From assembly GCA_947473805.1 (NCBI GenBank), contig CANJGB010000028.1, forward strand, positions 1 through 47,347: DNA of 47,347 nucleotides, written 5' to 3'. Shown one piece after another: positions 1 through 10,112 of this stretch (positions within the stretch are counted from its first letter, which is position 1; every line of letters starts with the position of its first letter). A program made the position numbers and the translations under genes. The notes under the pieces are model-generated. The model did no database searches. It was not told where the DNA came from and was given only the letters and a program-made list of their open reading frames with translations. Origin of the DNA: Alphaproteobacteria bacterium (GTDB lineage: Bacteria; Pseudomonadota; Alphaproteobacteria; Ferrovibrionales; Ferrovibrionaceae).

Positions 1-126
1 CGCAACCGCAGGCTTGCCCGCGACTTCGAACGCCATGCCCGCAAGGTGGCCGCCTTCGTCCGCCTCGCCATGATCCGCATCATGCTCAGGCGCCTCGCAA
101 AGCCAACTCACTCAACGGGAATCTAA
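1..126 (+). CDS. IS5-family transposase, C-terminal fragment
   Basis: An open frame enters from base 1 and stops at TAA 124-126, giving 41 residues rich in Arg and Ala (RNRRLARDFERHARK then AAFVRLAMIRIMLRRL). This is the conserved C-terminal tail of IS5-group DDE transposases of alphaproteobacteria. The N-terminal start of the same protein is seen at 47287 in the other copy. It is partial only because the window begins here. The stop codon overlaps the inverted repeat by one base, as is usual for compact IS elements. Confidence 0.8.
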   Translation, partial: RNRRLARDFERHARKVAAFVRLAMIRIMLRRLAKPTHSTGI

Positions 127-143
127 ACTTTCCGGAACGGCTC
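126..143 (+). repeat. Right terminal inverted repeat of the IS5-type element
   Basis: 18 bp, perfectly inverted relative to 47204-47221. It ends in CGGCTC directly before TGA. Confidence 0.85.
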
Positions 144-233
144 TGAGGTCTACGAGTTTCTGGAAGCGGAAGGTTACAAGTACACGATCCGGCTGCCCGC
201 CAACAACGTGCTGCAGGACAGGATCGGCTATTT
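144..233 (+). pseudogene. IS1380-family transposase remnant
   Basis: The frame starting at 145 reads EVYEFLEAEGYKYTIRLP then ANNVLQDRIGYLL with no start or stop of its own. This matches the conserved block of IS1380-family transposases that normally continues into a KRPVGRP segment. Here it is cut on the left by the IS5-type insertion and on the right, near 230-235, it runs directly into the cheB-cheR remnant on the other strand. No IS1380 terminal repeat is visible at the right junction, so that junction looks like a deletion or recombination scar and not a clean transposition end. The family call rests on recognised sequence only. Confidence 0.7.
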
Positions 234-1859
234 GCTCAGCTCCTCGTTGGTCGACTGGAACTCCTCGTTGACCGACAAGGCCTCTTCGTTGACCGCATTC
301 TGCTCCTCGTTCGAGAGCTGCAGGTTGTGGAGCGCGTCCTGGAGGTCGGCCCGCGCCACGTCCAGTTCCTGTTCCAGTTCGACCACCCGGGTCACATCGC
401 CGGATGGTGTGGGGCGTTCGTGCGTACGCGCGGCATTTGGCCGGTCAATGAAGCAGACGAGGAACAGCTCCTCGCCATCGTTCCGCACCGGCTGCACTGC
501 AATGCTGAACGACTGCGCGTCGCCGCCGCGGTGAACCTTGCCGCCATCGACCGTGATGCGGGTACGTTCCTGCGATGCCTTGAGTAGCGCGGAGCGAAGC
601 TTGATCTGCACGCCCTCGCGCACCATGGTCAGCAGGTCGTTGCTGGGCAGGCCTAGCACAACCTTCAGATAACCGTCGGTGGGGCCGAGGGAACCCTGTC
701 GCTCCTTCACGAAGAAGCGCGCCAGCCGTGCCGGCGAAACATCCGCCGCAATCGACGCCGGATACAGCGCCTCACGCGCGGTGGCGACGGCGTCGGGATC
801 GACGTCGGACGCGAAAATCTGCAGTTTGGTGCCGCCGTGACCCGCAGTGATCTGCTCGCGGAAGATCATCGCGAGCGAATAGGCCTCCTCGCCCGTGCTG
901 CAGCCGGGAATCCAGATACGCAGCGGATGATCCGGCGTCTGGTTGCGGAGGAGATCGGGCAGCACCGTCTCGACCAGCACCTCGAAAGACTTTGGATCGC
1001 GGAAGAAATTGGTGACGTTGATCAGCAGGTCGTTGGCCAGAAGATCGAGCTCGCGCCGGTCAGAGCGCAACATCGCGAGGTAGCGCGCCGTGTCGGCGCT
1101 CCCGATCGACGCCATGGCCATGCGGCGTTCGGTCCGGCGACGAAGGGTGCCAGGCTTGTACAGGCTGAAGTCGTGCGTCGTCGAAACCCGCAACAATTCG
1201 ATGATCTCGGGCATGTAGTCGTGCGGCACCAGCTCGGATGAAGCGCCCAACGGGGCCTTGCGCTGACCATCCCCGACAAGCGCCTTGGCAATATTCGCGA
1301 CCGTAAGGACCATATCGACCGCGCCGGTGGCGATAGCGCTGCGCGGCATGCCGTCATAGGCAGCCTCCTCGGGGTCCTGGGCGATGACAGTGCCGCCGTT
1401 TTCCTTCACCGTCGCAAGACCGAGCGTGCCATCCGCGCCTGTGCCGGACAGCACGACACAAATGGCCCGAGGGCCAAACTCGGCGCCGAGCGAGTGCAAC
1501 AGGAAATCGAACGGCAGGCGCGCGCCGTGGCGAGCCTGGGGCGGCGTGACTTGCAGCGCGCCATGGGCAACCGAAAGGTAGGTGCCCGGCGGAATGATGT
1601 AGAGATGGTTCGGCTCGATCGGCATGCCATTCGCCGCCTGCCGCACCGTCATCCACGTGTGGGTGGCCAGCAGGTCGACCATCATGCTTTCGTGGGTCGG
1701 CTCCAGGTGCTGGACGAGAATAAAGGCAAGACCGTCGCCGGCAGGCAGGGCATCCAGCAGATTGCTGCAGGCTTCCAGCCCGCCCGCGGATGCGCCGATG
1801 CCGACCACGCGAAACGCACCCGGATCGCGCGCCAAGGGATCAGTCGGCGAAGGGTGCAC
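228..1859 (-). pseudogene. CheB/CheR fusion (methylesterase-methyltransferase), internally deleted and truncated
   Basis: 543 codons. Residues about 18-185 form a complete CheB methylesterase: GASAGG with the catalytic Ser, HLEPTH with the His and GTGADG with the Asp. A CheR methyltransferase follows, with its N-terminal helices, NVTNFFRD and the SAM site GCSTGEEAYS. After FFVKER the protein jumps straight to GPTDGYLKVV, the linker that normally comes after CheR. About 120 residues including the CheR SCRNLLIY region are therefore missing in frame. The C-terminal coiled coil (VNEEFQSTNEEL) then ends at a TAG where IS-derived DNA begins, so the PAS/kinase part normal for these fusions is lost. 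The methylesterase half might still fold. Probably a decaying gene. Confidence 0.8.
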
Positions 1860-2016
1860 CTTCGACCGCGATGGCGCCGCTCCAGCCTGCTTCCGAGGGC
1901 TTCTGGGCAGTGGTTACTGCTTTTAGAGGGGTCTCCCGCGAGAGACTAGGAGTGAGGCTATCACGGCCCGCCCCCTTCGTCGCCTCAACAGAGGTCGCCC
2001 AAGTTTCGTGTCAGCC

Positions 2017-2223
2017 TCAGGCCAGGGCCAGGGCGCGGAAGTTGGCGGCCGACAGGCGGCCATTGTCATGGTCAGAGGTGAAACCGGCTCGCTGGCGTTG
2101 ATGGCCGAGACCCGAGCGCCGCGCGGCGCTGACGTGGACGAAGGCGGGTGCGAGGACCGGCAGGATGGCCGTGAAGCCGCGATGCGGCAGAATATCCGAT
2201 GTCTTGGTGAGTTCTTGGGTCAT
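2017..2223 (-). CDS. Degenerate cold-shock-domain paralogue
   Basis: 68 residues that align end to end with the intact cold-shock protein 0.8 kb away: both have exactly 27 residues before FVH(I/V)SA, then RSGLG and SDxxxGxxSAxNxxxL. The RNP2-like AFVHVSA survives, but the N-terminal strand (VKWFN) and RNP1 (KGFGFI) are replaced, with RNP1 reduced to RGFTAI. The aromatic nucleic-acid-binding residues are mostly gone. The frame is open and has its own ATG, so it may be expressed, but RNA or DNA binding of the classical kind is doubtful. It shares leader blocks with the intact gene, so it is probably a duplicate drifting toward loss. Confidence 0.6.
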   Translation of the reverse strand: MTQELTKTSDILPHRGFTAILPVLAPAFVHVSAARRSGLGHQRQRAGFTSDHDNGRLSAANFRALALA

Positions 2224-2350
2224 CTGAAACCCTTTCATGAGCGCCGCATTACATGCCCCGAGCAGGGCCGTCGAAATTGCATTTTCTGGGGAGGAGCCTG
2301 TCAGCGTTCGCAAGGCGTCCGGCCGTCTATCGACATTTCACCCTATATGA
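2224..2350 (-). promoter_or_regulatory. Duplicated csp-type promoter and 5' leader (degenerate copy)
   Basis: Contains an 18-bp block at 2317-2334 identical to 3335-3352, a TATAGGG-type element at 2341-2348 and the GCCGTCGAAATTGC block, in the same order as upstream of the intact csp gene. The leader is about 110 nt, long like cspA leaders. Confidence 0.5.
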
Positions 2351-2381
2351 CGTCCGGCAGGGCAATCCGGTTCCTTGGGCG

Positions 2382-2648
2382 TCAGCTTATCCCGCGCTCG
2401 TCGGCCGCCAGCGCCACGGCAAGTTCGGCCGGATCGATGGTGAAGACCTGGCGGGTGCCGTTCGGCGCCGAGAGAGCCGGCACCTGCAACAGGGTGGCCA
2501 CCCGCTGATAGGCAGTGAACGAGAGGTTGGCGATCTCTTCCTCGTCGGTAATGACGAGATAGGTGCCAGCCGGCTGCTGGCGGTCAAGCGAGTCCAGCCG
2601 GAACGGGTGCGCGAACGTGACCGTCGTTTCGGTACTGCGGACGTTCAC
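2382..2648 (-). CDS. Small conserved hypothetical protein (88 aa)
   Basis: Start chosen at GTG 2648, giving MNVRSTETTVTFAHPF. Two features look coding: a beta-rich N-terminal half with the PAGTY...TDEEE pattern, and a C-terminal FTIDPAELAVALA helix. I recall similar short proteins in alphaproteobacteria without a known function. It begins 11 nt after the stop of the 43-aa gene upstream and is probably co-transcribed with it; a GAGGAC sequence before the GTG could be the ribosome site. Longer in-frame extensions are possible but read low-complexity sequence that overlaps the upstream gene. Confidence 0.6.
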   Translation of the reverse strand: MNVRSTETTVTFAHPFRLDSLDRQQPAGTYLVITDEEEIANLSFTAYQRVATLLQVPALSAPNGTRQVFTIDPAELAVALAADERGIS

Positions 2649-2659
2649 GCCGGACGTCC

Positions 2660-2791
2660 TCAGCCCTTTTTCTTCGCGCCGCCCATGGAGGCGAAATTGG
2701 CCTTGCCGGGGGCCATCGGCACCGGGGCCGGCGCCTTGTTCTGCTTCGGCTTCTTCAGTTCGCGGGTGCTGCGCTTCTGTCCCTTGGCCAT
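2660..2791 (-). CDS. Small basic protein (43 aa)
   Basis: ATG at 2791 gives MAKGQKRSTRELKKPKQNK followed by a Pro/Ala/Gly stretch and a GGAKKKG end. It is very basic and probably disordered. Proteins beginning MAKGQxRSxxExKKPK are a recurring small family in proteobacteria with no assigned function. It is the first gene of a two-gene unit with the 88-aa protein. Confidence 0.6.
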   Translation of the reverse strand: MAKGQKRSTRELKKPKQNKAPAPVPMAPGKANFASMGGAKKKG

Positions 2792-2830
2792 GCTGCTGCC
2801 CTCCAGTATGCCGCCGTGATTGGCGGTTAA

Positions 2831-2866
2831 ACGAAAAGCCCCGCACCCTCGGAAGAGGAGCGGGGC
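2831..2866 (-). terminator. Rho-independent terminator after the csp gene
   Basis: Read on the minus strand, a 7-bp GCCCCGC/GCGGGGC stem (2838-2844 with 2860-2866), extended by inner CTC/GAG pairs, is followed by TTTTCGTTT. It ends transcription coming from the cold-shock gene at 3004-3216. Confidence 0.65.
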
Positions 2867-3003
2867 CAGCCAGGCGCTAGGCGCCTTTCGGACGTGATGC
2901 TGTCGTGTCGATCATTCAGGGCCGCCAGTACATCCGTGACTGGTCCGGAAAATCGAAGCCGGCTGCCGGCGGCGCCTAGATAACCAAGGCCGCCAGCGGC
3001 GCA

Positions 3004-3216
3004 TCAGGCCACGAGCTTGAGATTGTCGGCGGACATCTTGCCGCTCTTCTGGTCGGAGACCAGGTCGAAATCGACCTTCTGGCCTTCGCGAAGATCGCCG
3101 ATGCCGGAGCGTTCAACCGCACTGATGTGGACGAAGGCATCGTTGCCGCCGCCATCGGGCGAGATGAAGCCGAAGCCCTTTTGGGCGTTAAACCATTTAA
3201 CGGTTCCCGTGGTCAT
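3004..3216 (-). CDS. Cold-shock protein, CspA family
   Basis: 70 residues, the usual length for the family. Both nucleic-acid-binding motifs are intact: KGFGFI (RNP1) and DAFVHIS (RNP2), with N-terminal GTVKWFN. It binds single-stranded RNA/DNA through an OB-fold and acts as an RNA chaperone in the cytoplasm. Start set at the ATG 3214-3216 preceding TTGTVKWF; an in-frame GTG 39 nt upstream lies in the leader and would add a non-conserved extension. Expressed from a long leader shared with the degenerate copy, as is typical of cold-regulated csp genes. Confidence 0.92.
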   Translation of the reverse strand: MTTGTVKWFNAQKGFGFISPDGGGNDAFVHISAVERSGIGDLREGQKVDFDLVSDQKSGKMSADNLKLVA

Positions 3217-3367
3217 GGAAACCCTTTCAAGAATAGAGGAAATGCAGGCCCGCACGCGCAGGCCGTCGAAATTGCGTTTTTCAGGTAAGATGATCGTCAG
3301 CGCGGCGCTGAAGCTCAGCGCGAGGCGGAAAGTCGTCCGGCCGTCTATCGACCCACCCTATATAGGC
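3217..3367 (-). promoter_or_regulatory. csp promoter and long 5' leader
   Basis: A TATATAGGG element (about 3356-3364) and the 18-bp block 3335-3352 lie about 130 nt upstream of the start codon, giving a long untranslated leader like those that act as temperature-responsive structures in cspA mRNAs. The same blocks occur upstream of the degenerate copy. Confidence 0.45.
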
Positions 3368-3505
3368 CCAATCGGGCCGAATACAAGGGCGGGTTATTTA
3401 ATGCACAGGCGAACGGGAACCGGATGCGTGTCCCGGCGTCGCCAGTACGACCCTTAAAGGTTACGACCCTTAAACACAAAATGCCGGCCCGCAAGGAGCA
3501 GTGTC

Positions 3506-4408
3506 ATCGTCATTCTCCGCATCCGCCACAACACGACCTATCGCTACCACCAGCCGGTGGCGCTGGGTCCGCACCGGCTGCTGCTGCGACCGCGGGAGAG
3601 TCGCGACCTGCACCTGATCTCGAGTGAAGTGGTCACAACGCCACGTGCGGCCATCACCTGGGCGCAGGACGTGTTCGGCAACGATGTGGCGACGGCGACC
3701 TTCCGCACCATGACCGACACGCTGAGCATCGACAGCAATGTGGAACTGGAACTGCACGCCTCGCCCTGGCCGATATTCGACATCGCGGCCTCGGCACTGT
3801 CATATCCGTTCCAGTATTCGACCGGCGAATGGGCCGACCTGGGCGCCCTGGCCCAGCCGCAATACGACGATCCCGGCGGCCGGCTGCGGCAATGGGCGCG
3901 GGCATTCGTGCGCGGCAACCCGACCGACACGCTGTCGCTGCTGCAGGACCTGAGCGCCGGCATCTACACATCCTTGTCGTACCAGAGCCGCGAGGATGAA
4001 GGCACGCAGACGCCGCTCGACACCCTCGACCGGGGCTGGGGCTCGTGTCGCGACTTCGCCGTGTTGTTCGCCGATGCGGCGCGCCACCTGGGTTTCGGCG
4101 CACGCATCGTCTCGGGCTACCTGTTCAATCCGGATGGCGCGGCGATTGGTTATGCCGGTTCGGGCTCGACCCACGCCTGGGCAGAAATCTTTGTTCCCGG
4201 CGCGGGTTGGATCACCTTCGATCCCACCAACCGCAGCGTCGGCGGCTTCAACCTGATTCCGGTCGCGGTCGCCCGCGACATTTCGCAGGTCGTGCCAGTG
4301 GCCGGCAGCTTCCTGGGCATGACCGACGCCTTCCACGGCATGAGCGTCGCGGTCGACGTGACGGAACACACGACGATGAAACCCTCCTTCCAGGCGCAAT
4401 CATCTTAA
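3506..4408 (+). CDS. Transglutaminase-like cysteine protease family protein
   Basis: About 300 residues. The N-terminal region (RIRHNTTYRYHQPVALGPHRLLLRPRES) is the bacterial transglutaminase-associated N-terminal domain. The core follows with the catalytic Cys in GWGSCRDFAVLFADAARHLG, the His in STHAWAEIF and the Asp in TFDPTN. Members hydrolyse or cross-link peptides; the substrate is unknown. No ATG, GTG or TTG lies in frame close upstream of the conserved N-terminus. A good AAGGAG (3493-3498) sits 7 nt before an ATC at 3506 and 13 nt before an ATT at 3512, so a rare start codon or a base error is likely. The first ATG, at 3557, would remove conserved residues. Confidence 0.85.
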   Translation: MVILRIRHNTTYRYHQPVALGPHRLLLRPRESRDLHLISSEVVTTPRAAITWAQDVFGNDVATATFRTMTDTLSIDSNVELELHASPWPIFDIAASALSYPFQYSTGEWADLGALAQPQYDDPGGRLRQWARAFVRGNPTDTLSLLQDLSAGIYTSLSYQSREDEGTQTPLDTLDRGWGSCRDFAVLFADAARHLGFGARIVSGYLFNPDGAAIGYAGSGSTHAWAEIFVPGAGWITFDPTNRSVGGFNLIPVAVARDISQVVPVAGSFLGMTDAFHGMSVAVDVTEHTTMKPSFQAQSS

Positions 4409-4436
4409 GCGGCCAGGCCGCACCCGCGCTCCTTGA

Positions 4437-6419
<1,983 letters not shown>

Positions 6420-6426
6420 ATCGCGC

Positions 6427-7224
6427 TCACCACATGGTGTGGAAGTGGTTGAGCGGGCCGCGGCCGGTGCCGATATACAGTTCGTCTGCTGTTTCGATGG
6501 CGCGCGCCACATAGGCCTTGGCGGCGGCGAAGGCGGCGGCTGGTTCATCGCCATGCGCCAGCCGCGCGGCGATGGATGACGACAGGGTGCAACCGGTGCC
6601 ATGCGTGTTGCGTGCCGCGATACGGCGGCCAGGCAGCACAAGAAGGCCATCGCGGCTGTGGACAACATCGGGACTGGTGTCGCCGCTGAGATGGCCTCCC
6701 TTCAGATAGACGTAGCGCGGCCCGAAAGCGGACAGAGCTGCAGCGGCCGTCCGCAGGGCCGCGAGGTCAGTGGCCTTGTCGTTGCCGAGCAGAAGCGCGG
6801 CCTCAGCGATATTGGGCGTGATGACGGTGGCGAGCGGCAGGAGGTCGCGCTTCAGACTGTCGAGCGCGTCCAGCGATAGCAGCACGTGGCCCGAGGTCGA
6901 GACCATAACCGGATCAACGACGATATTGCGCGCCTTATGGCGGCGCAGGCCGTCTGCAATGACCTGAATCGCGGCGGCGTTGCCGGTCATGCCGATCTTC
7001 ACGGCATCGATGCGGATGTCGGCAAAGATCGCATCGATCTGTTCGGCGACGAGGACCGGTTCCACCAAGCTGCTGCGGAGGACGCCGTGTGTATTCTGCA
7101 CGGTCAGCGCCGTGACGACAGCGCAGCCATAAGTCCGGTGCGCGGCGAAGGTCTTGAGATCGGCCTGGATGCCCGCCCCGCCAGAGGGGTCGGAGCCGGC
7201 AATCGAAAGAACGTTCGGGATCAT
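6427..7224 (-). CDS. thiD: Hydroxymethylpyrimidine/phosphomethylpyrimidine kinase ThiD
   Basis: Phosphorylates HMP and HMP-P to HMP-PP for thiamine synthesis. 265 residues, with the ribokinase-fold signatures [20 protein letters not shown] at the N-terminus and [18 protein letters not shown] with the catalytic Asp region nearby. Last gene of the thiM-thiE-thiD unit; its start overlaps the thiE stop by 4 nt, so translation is probably coupled. Its stop is 7 bp from the convergent thiC stop. Confidence 0.95.
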   Translation of the reverse strand: MIPNVLSIAGSDPSGGAGIQADLKTFAAHRTYGCAVVTALTVQNTHGVLRSSLVEPVLVAEQIDAIFADIRIDAVKIGMTGNAAAIQVIADGLRRHKARNIVVDPVMVSTSGHVLLSLDALDSLKRDLLPLATVITPNIAEAALLLGNDKATDLAALRTAAAALSAFGPRYVYLKGGHLSGDTSPDVVHSRDGLLVLPGRRIAARNTHGTGCTLSSSIAARLAHGDEPAAAFAAAKAYVARAIETADELYIGTGRGPLNHFHTMW

Positions 7225-7850
7225 CGAGCGAAGCTTTGGCGCAAGCTGCGCGCTGCCATCTCGGGAGATGCTGCGCCGCAGATCGCCGAAACGACAGCCA
7301 GGCCTTCCGCGCCGGCGGCGCGCAGGGCCGCGGCATTCCCGGCGTCCACACCGCCGATCGCCATCACCGGCAGACCCAATTGCGCGCGCACAGTGCGAAA
7401 GCCGTCAATGCCGAGCGGCGGCGCATGGTCGGGCTTGGTCGCCGTGCCGAACACGGGGCCGAGGCCGGCATAATCGACAACCGCCGGATCGCAGGTGCTT
7501 ACCTGATCCGGTTTCTCGACCGACAGGCCGATGATCGCGCTCGGGCCCAGCATCGCCCGCGCGATGCGGGGGTCCAGGTCGCCCTGCCCCACATGCACGC
7601 CATCGGCGCCGGCGGCGTGCGCCACGTCGACACGGTCATTGACGATCAGCGGCACGCCATGGCGCAACGTCAGCGCCAGCAGGCGGTGGGTCAATCCCAT
7701 GAGGTCTCGGGTCACGGCATCCTTCCAGCGCACCTGCACCATGGTGACGCCGCCGCGCAACGCCGCCAGCGTCACGGCAACCGGATCACGTCCCAAGGTG
7801 ACATCGGGTCCGATGACGAGGCAGAGCCCGGGGTCAAAGGCGCGGCGCAT
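7221..7850 (-). CDS. thiE: Thiamine-phosphate synthase ThiE
   Basis: Joins HMP-PP and thiazole phosphate to make thiamine phosphate. 209 residues, TIM-barrel family. Motifs seen: [10 protein letters not shown] (phosphate/Lys region), [46 protein letters not shown] and [11 protein letters not shown]. The VQVRWKD segment differs slightly from the usual VQLREK. Located 8 nt after thiM and overlapping thiD. Confidence 0.94.
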   Translation of the reverse strand: MRRAFDPGLCLVIGPDVTLGRDPVAVTLAALRGGVTMVQVRWKDAVTRDLMGLTHRLLALTLRHGVPLIVNDRVDVAHAAGADGVHVGQGDLDPRIARAMLGPSAIIGLSVEKPDQVSTCDPAVVDYAGLGPVFGTATKPDHAPPLGIDGFRTVRAQLGLPVMAIGGVDAGNAAALRAAGAEGLAVVSAICGAASPEMAARSLRQSFAR

Positions 7851-7858
7851 GGCGTGGC

Positions 7859-8650
7859 TCAGTTGACCCGCGCATGCTTGTCGAGGTCGGCGCGGTCGAG
7901 ATTATGGAGGACATCAAGCAGCTGCATTTGCAGGCTGCCCGGACCAGCGGCCCTTGCTGCCGCGATCTCACCCGCCACGCCGAACACCGTGAGCGCACTG
8001 ACGGCCGCCAGCAGCGCATCCTTCTCCACCGCGAGAAAAGCGCCAACCAGCGCACTGACGGAACAGCCGAGACCGGTCACCCGCGCCATCATGGCGTGGC
8101 CATTGTTGATGGCGTGGGTGTGCGTGCCATCAGTCACATAATCGGTGACGCCGGTCATCGCCACGACACCGCCGGTAGCGCGCGCCAGACGGTGCGCCGG
8201 TTCGAGCCCGTCGTTGGTTGATGCGGTGGAATCGACACCCCTGGTCGGGCCGGTCGCCGCGCCCGCCAGCGCCATGACCTCGGACGCATTGGCACGTACA
8301 ACCGTAGGCCGGAGCGCGCCGAGCTCCCCGGCAACCTCGGTGCGGTAGCCCGTGGCACCGACGCCGACCGGGTCCAGTACCCAGGGGATACCGGCAGCGT
8401 TCGCCTTGCGCACGGCGAGGTGCATCGCAGCCACCCAGGGCGGCGACAGCGTGCCGATGTTCACGACCAGCGCCGATGAAATGCCGACAAAGTCCTCGAC
8501 CTCTTCCGCCGCATGCACCATGGCGGGCGAAGCGCCGATGGCCAGCAGGGCATTGGCGGTGTTGTTCATCACCACGTAATTGGTGATGTTGTGAACAAGC
8601 GGCGCACGTTCGCGCACACGGCGGACGGAATCCCAAATGGCATCGAGCAC
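7859..8650 (-). CDS. thiM: Hydroxyethylthiazole kinase ThiM
   Basis: Phosphorylates salvaged hydroxyethylthiazole. 263 residues with PLVHNITNYVVMNNTANALLAIGASP, WVLDPVGVGATGYR and VTGLGCSVSALVGAFLA, all ThiM signatures. The start is GTG at 8648-8650. Its AAGGAAC ribosome site lies in the last bases of the upstream TPP aptamer. First gene of thiM-thiE-thiD. No thiG, thiS or thiO is in the window, so here the thiazole half comes from salvage or from genes elsewhere. Confidence 0.95.
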   Translation of the reverse strand: MLDAIWDSVRRVRERAPLVHNITNYVVMNNTANALLAIGASPAMVHAAEEVEDFVGISSALVVNIGTLSPPWVAAMHLAVRKANAAGIPWVLDPVGVGATGYRTEVAGELGALRPTVVRANASEVMALAGAATGPTRGVDSTASTNDGLEPAHRLARATGGVVAMTGVTDYVTDGTHTHAINNGHAMMARVTGLGCSVSALVGAFLAVEKDALLAAVSALTVFGVAGEIAAARAAGPGSLQMQLLDVLHNLDRADLDKHARVN

Positions 8651-8654
8651 GGCG

Positions 8655-8740
8655 TTCCTTTCGCTGGCATTACCCAGATCAAGTTGTCGGGTGTGATCTC
8701 AGCCCATGAAGATCATGGGCACCCCGAGCCTGCAGGGACC
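8655..8740 (-). promoter_or_regulatory. TPP riboswitch (THI element) for thiM-thiE-thiD
   Basis: On the minus strand: GGGCTGAGATCACACCCG, ACTTGATCTGGGTAATGCCA and GCGAAAGGAAC, the conserved THI-box order. The 3' strand of the aptamer contains the purine-rich sequence that serves as the thiM ribosome site about 5 nt before its GTG, pointing to control of translation initiation. Confidence 0.94.
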
Positions 8741-8788
8741 TTAGCAAGCGCCGTCGATGTGTCAACCGTTTGAGGTGGCCGAAGCGCC

Positions 8789-10012
8789 TCAGCCGCGGGC
8801 GCACTCGCGCAGGATGGCACCCAGCTTCGCGATACCATCGGTGATGACCTGTTCGCTGACATGGCTGTAGGCGAAGCGCAGGAACTGGCGCCCGTCGGTG
8901 GAGTCCATGAAGCGCTGACCGGGCCGGAAGAAAATGCCCTCGCGCGCGGCCATGTCGGCGGCGCGCGCCCAGTCCACCTGGTCGTCGATCTCAAGCCACA
9001 GGTAGAACGAACCACGCGGCGCGCGGAAACGAACATAATTGCCGCAATGCTGGCGCACCGCGTCGACGGCCGCCCGGCACTTGGACTTATAGACGGCGAC
9101 CGCTTTTTCGAGATGCGGGTCCAGCATGTCGCGGGCGAGAAACTCGGTCATCACGCGCGCGGTCCACTGGCTGGTGCCGAGGTCCTGGCGCACGGCGGCG
9201 AGCGCCGCGATGGCATCGGGCGGACCGGCCATCCACCCCAGCCGAATGCCGGGCACGACGGCCTTGCTGAACGACCCGGTCTGGATCACGAGACCCGACG
9301 TATCGAGGCTGAGCAATGTCGGCAGCGGTTCGCCATCGAAGCGCAACTCGCCATAGACGTTGTCTTCGAGCACGACGAAGCCATGGGCGGCAGCGAGGGC
9401 CAGCAGCTTCTCGCGCCGGCGCAGCGGCATCTCGGTGTTGGTCGGCATCTGGAAGGTGGGGATGGTGTAGACCAGCTTTACCTTCTTGCCCTCGGCCCCG
9501 AGTGTGGCTAACAGGCGCTCGAGCGCATCGACATCCATGCCGTCATCGTCGAGCGGCACGGCGCGCAGTTCGGCGCCGGCGGTTTCCATGAAGCGCAGCG
9601 CATAGGGAAAGGACGCGCCCTCGGCGATCACCACGTCGCCCGGGTCGACGAAGGCGTTGGCGGCCAGCGCAATCGCCTGCACCGAGCCCGAGGTGAGGAT
9701 GACGCCGCGCGGGCCGAGGTCGCGGCCCTGGCGCTGCAGGATGCGGCGGGCGACCTGTTCGCGCAGTCCGCGATAGCCGAAGGTCATCTCCTCGTAGCCG
9801 GTCTTCGCGTCAAAATATTCCAGCGCCTCGGCGCCGTCGCGCTCAAGGATCTCCTGCGACAGGCGCAGGATATCGTCCTTCGGAAAGGTCTCGGGCGCGG
9901 CGAGGCCCTGGTCGAAGTTGAAATGGGTCGGATGTTCGGGATCGGGGAAGAACAAAGGCGGGCCGCTGCGCGCGACACGCGAATACAGTCCGGCGATACG
10001 GCTGTCGGCCAT
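8789..10012 (-). CDS. PLP-dependent aminotransferase, class I/II (2-aminoadipate/MocR-like catalytic type)
   Basis: 407 residues, fold-type I. TSGSVQAIALAANAFVDPGDVV, VYTIPTFQMPTNTEMPLRRR, VLEDNVYGELRF and the PLP-binding Lys in GSFSKAVVPGIRLGWMAGP are present. This arrangement matches the LysN / 2-aminoadipate aminotransferase group; the actual amino donor is unknown. Start set at the ATG before ADSRIAGLYSR; a longer frame upstream crosses the divergent promoter region. Divergent from the amidotransferase gene, 100 bp apart. Confidence 0.88.
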   Translation of the reverse strand: MADSRIAGLYSRVARSGPPLFFPDPEHPTHFNFDQGLAAPETFPKDDILRLSQEILERDGAEALEYFDAKTGYEEMTFGYRGLREQVARRILQRQGRDLGPRGVILTSGSVQAIALAANAFVDPGDVVIAEGASFPYALRFMETAGAELRAVPLDDDGMDVDALERLLATLGAEGKKVKLVYTIPTFQMPTNTEMPLRRREKLLALAAAHGFVVLEDNVYGELRFDGEPLPTLLSLDTSGLVIQTGSFSKAVVPGIRLGWMAGPPDAIAALAAVRQDLGTSQWTARVMTEFLARDMLDPHLEKAVAVYKSKCRAAVDAVRQHCGNYVRFRAPRGSFYLWLEIDDQVDWARAADMAAREGIFFRPGQRFMDSTDGRQFLRFAYSHVSEQVITDGIAKLGAILRECARG

Positions 10013-10077
10013 TGGCGTTTCTCCCGGCTTTGTCGAACGGTGGCCCCATTGACGGCAGCGGTCAAGATGCGGGGCAT

Positions 10078-10106
10078 TGCGAAATTGCCGCCCGGCCACT
10101 TATAGT
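10078..10106 (+). promoter_or_regulatory. Sigma-70-like promoter giving a probable leaderless mRNA
   Basis: TTGCGA at 10078-10083, an 18-bp spacer and TATAGT at 10102-10107 (approximate). Only 6 nt then separate the -10 box from the GTG start at 10113, so transcription should begin at or next to the start codon. No Shine-Dalgarno sequence is visible. Confidence 0.45.
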
Positions 10107-10112
10107 CAGGGC

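Larger units (their letters stand above)
1..143 (+). mobile_element. IS5-family (IS1031-type) insertion sequence, 3' end only
   Basis: The end of an IS whose transposase tail stops at 126, followed by an 18-bp right inverted repeat at 126-143. The exact reverse complement of that repeat lies at 47204-47221, where a second copy of the same IS begins. The three bases after the repeat are TGA, and TGA also precedes the other copy, which fits the 3-bp TNA target duplication known for the IS1031 subgroup of IS5. The 5' part of this copy lies outside the window. The element sits inside an IS1380 transposase remnant. Confidence 0.85.
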
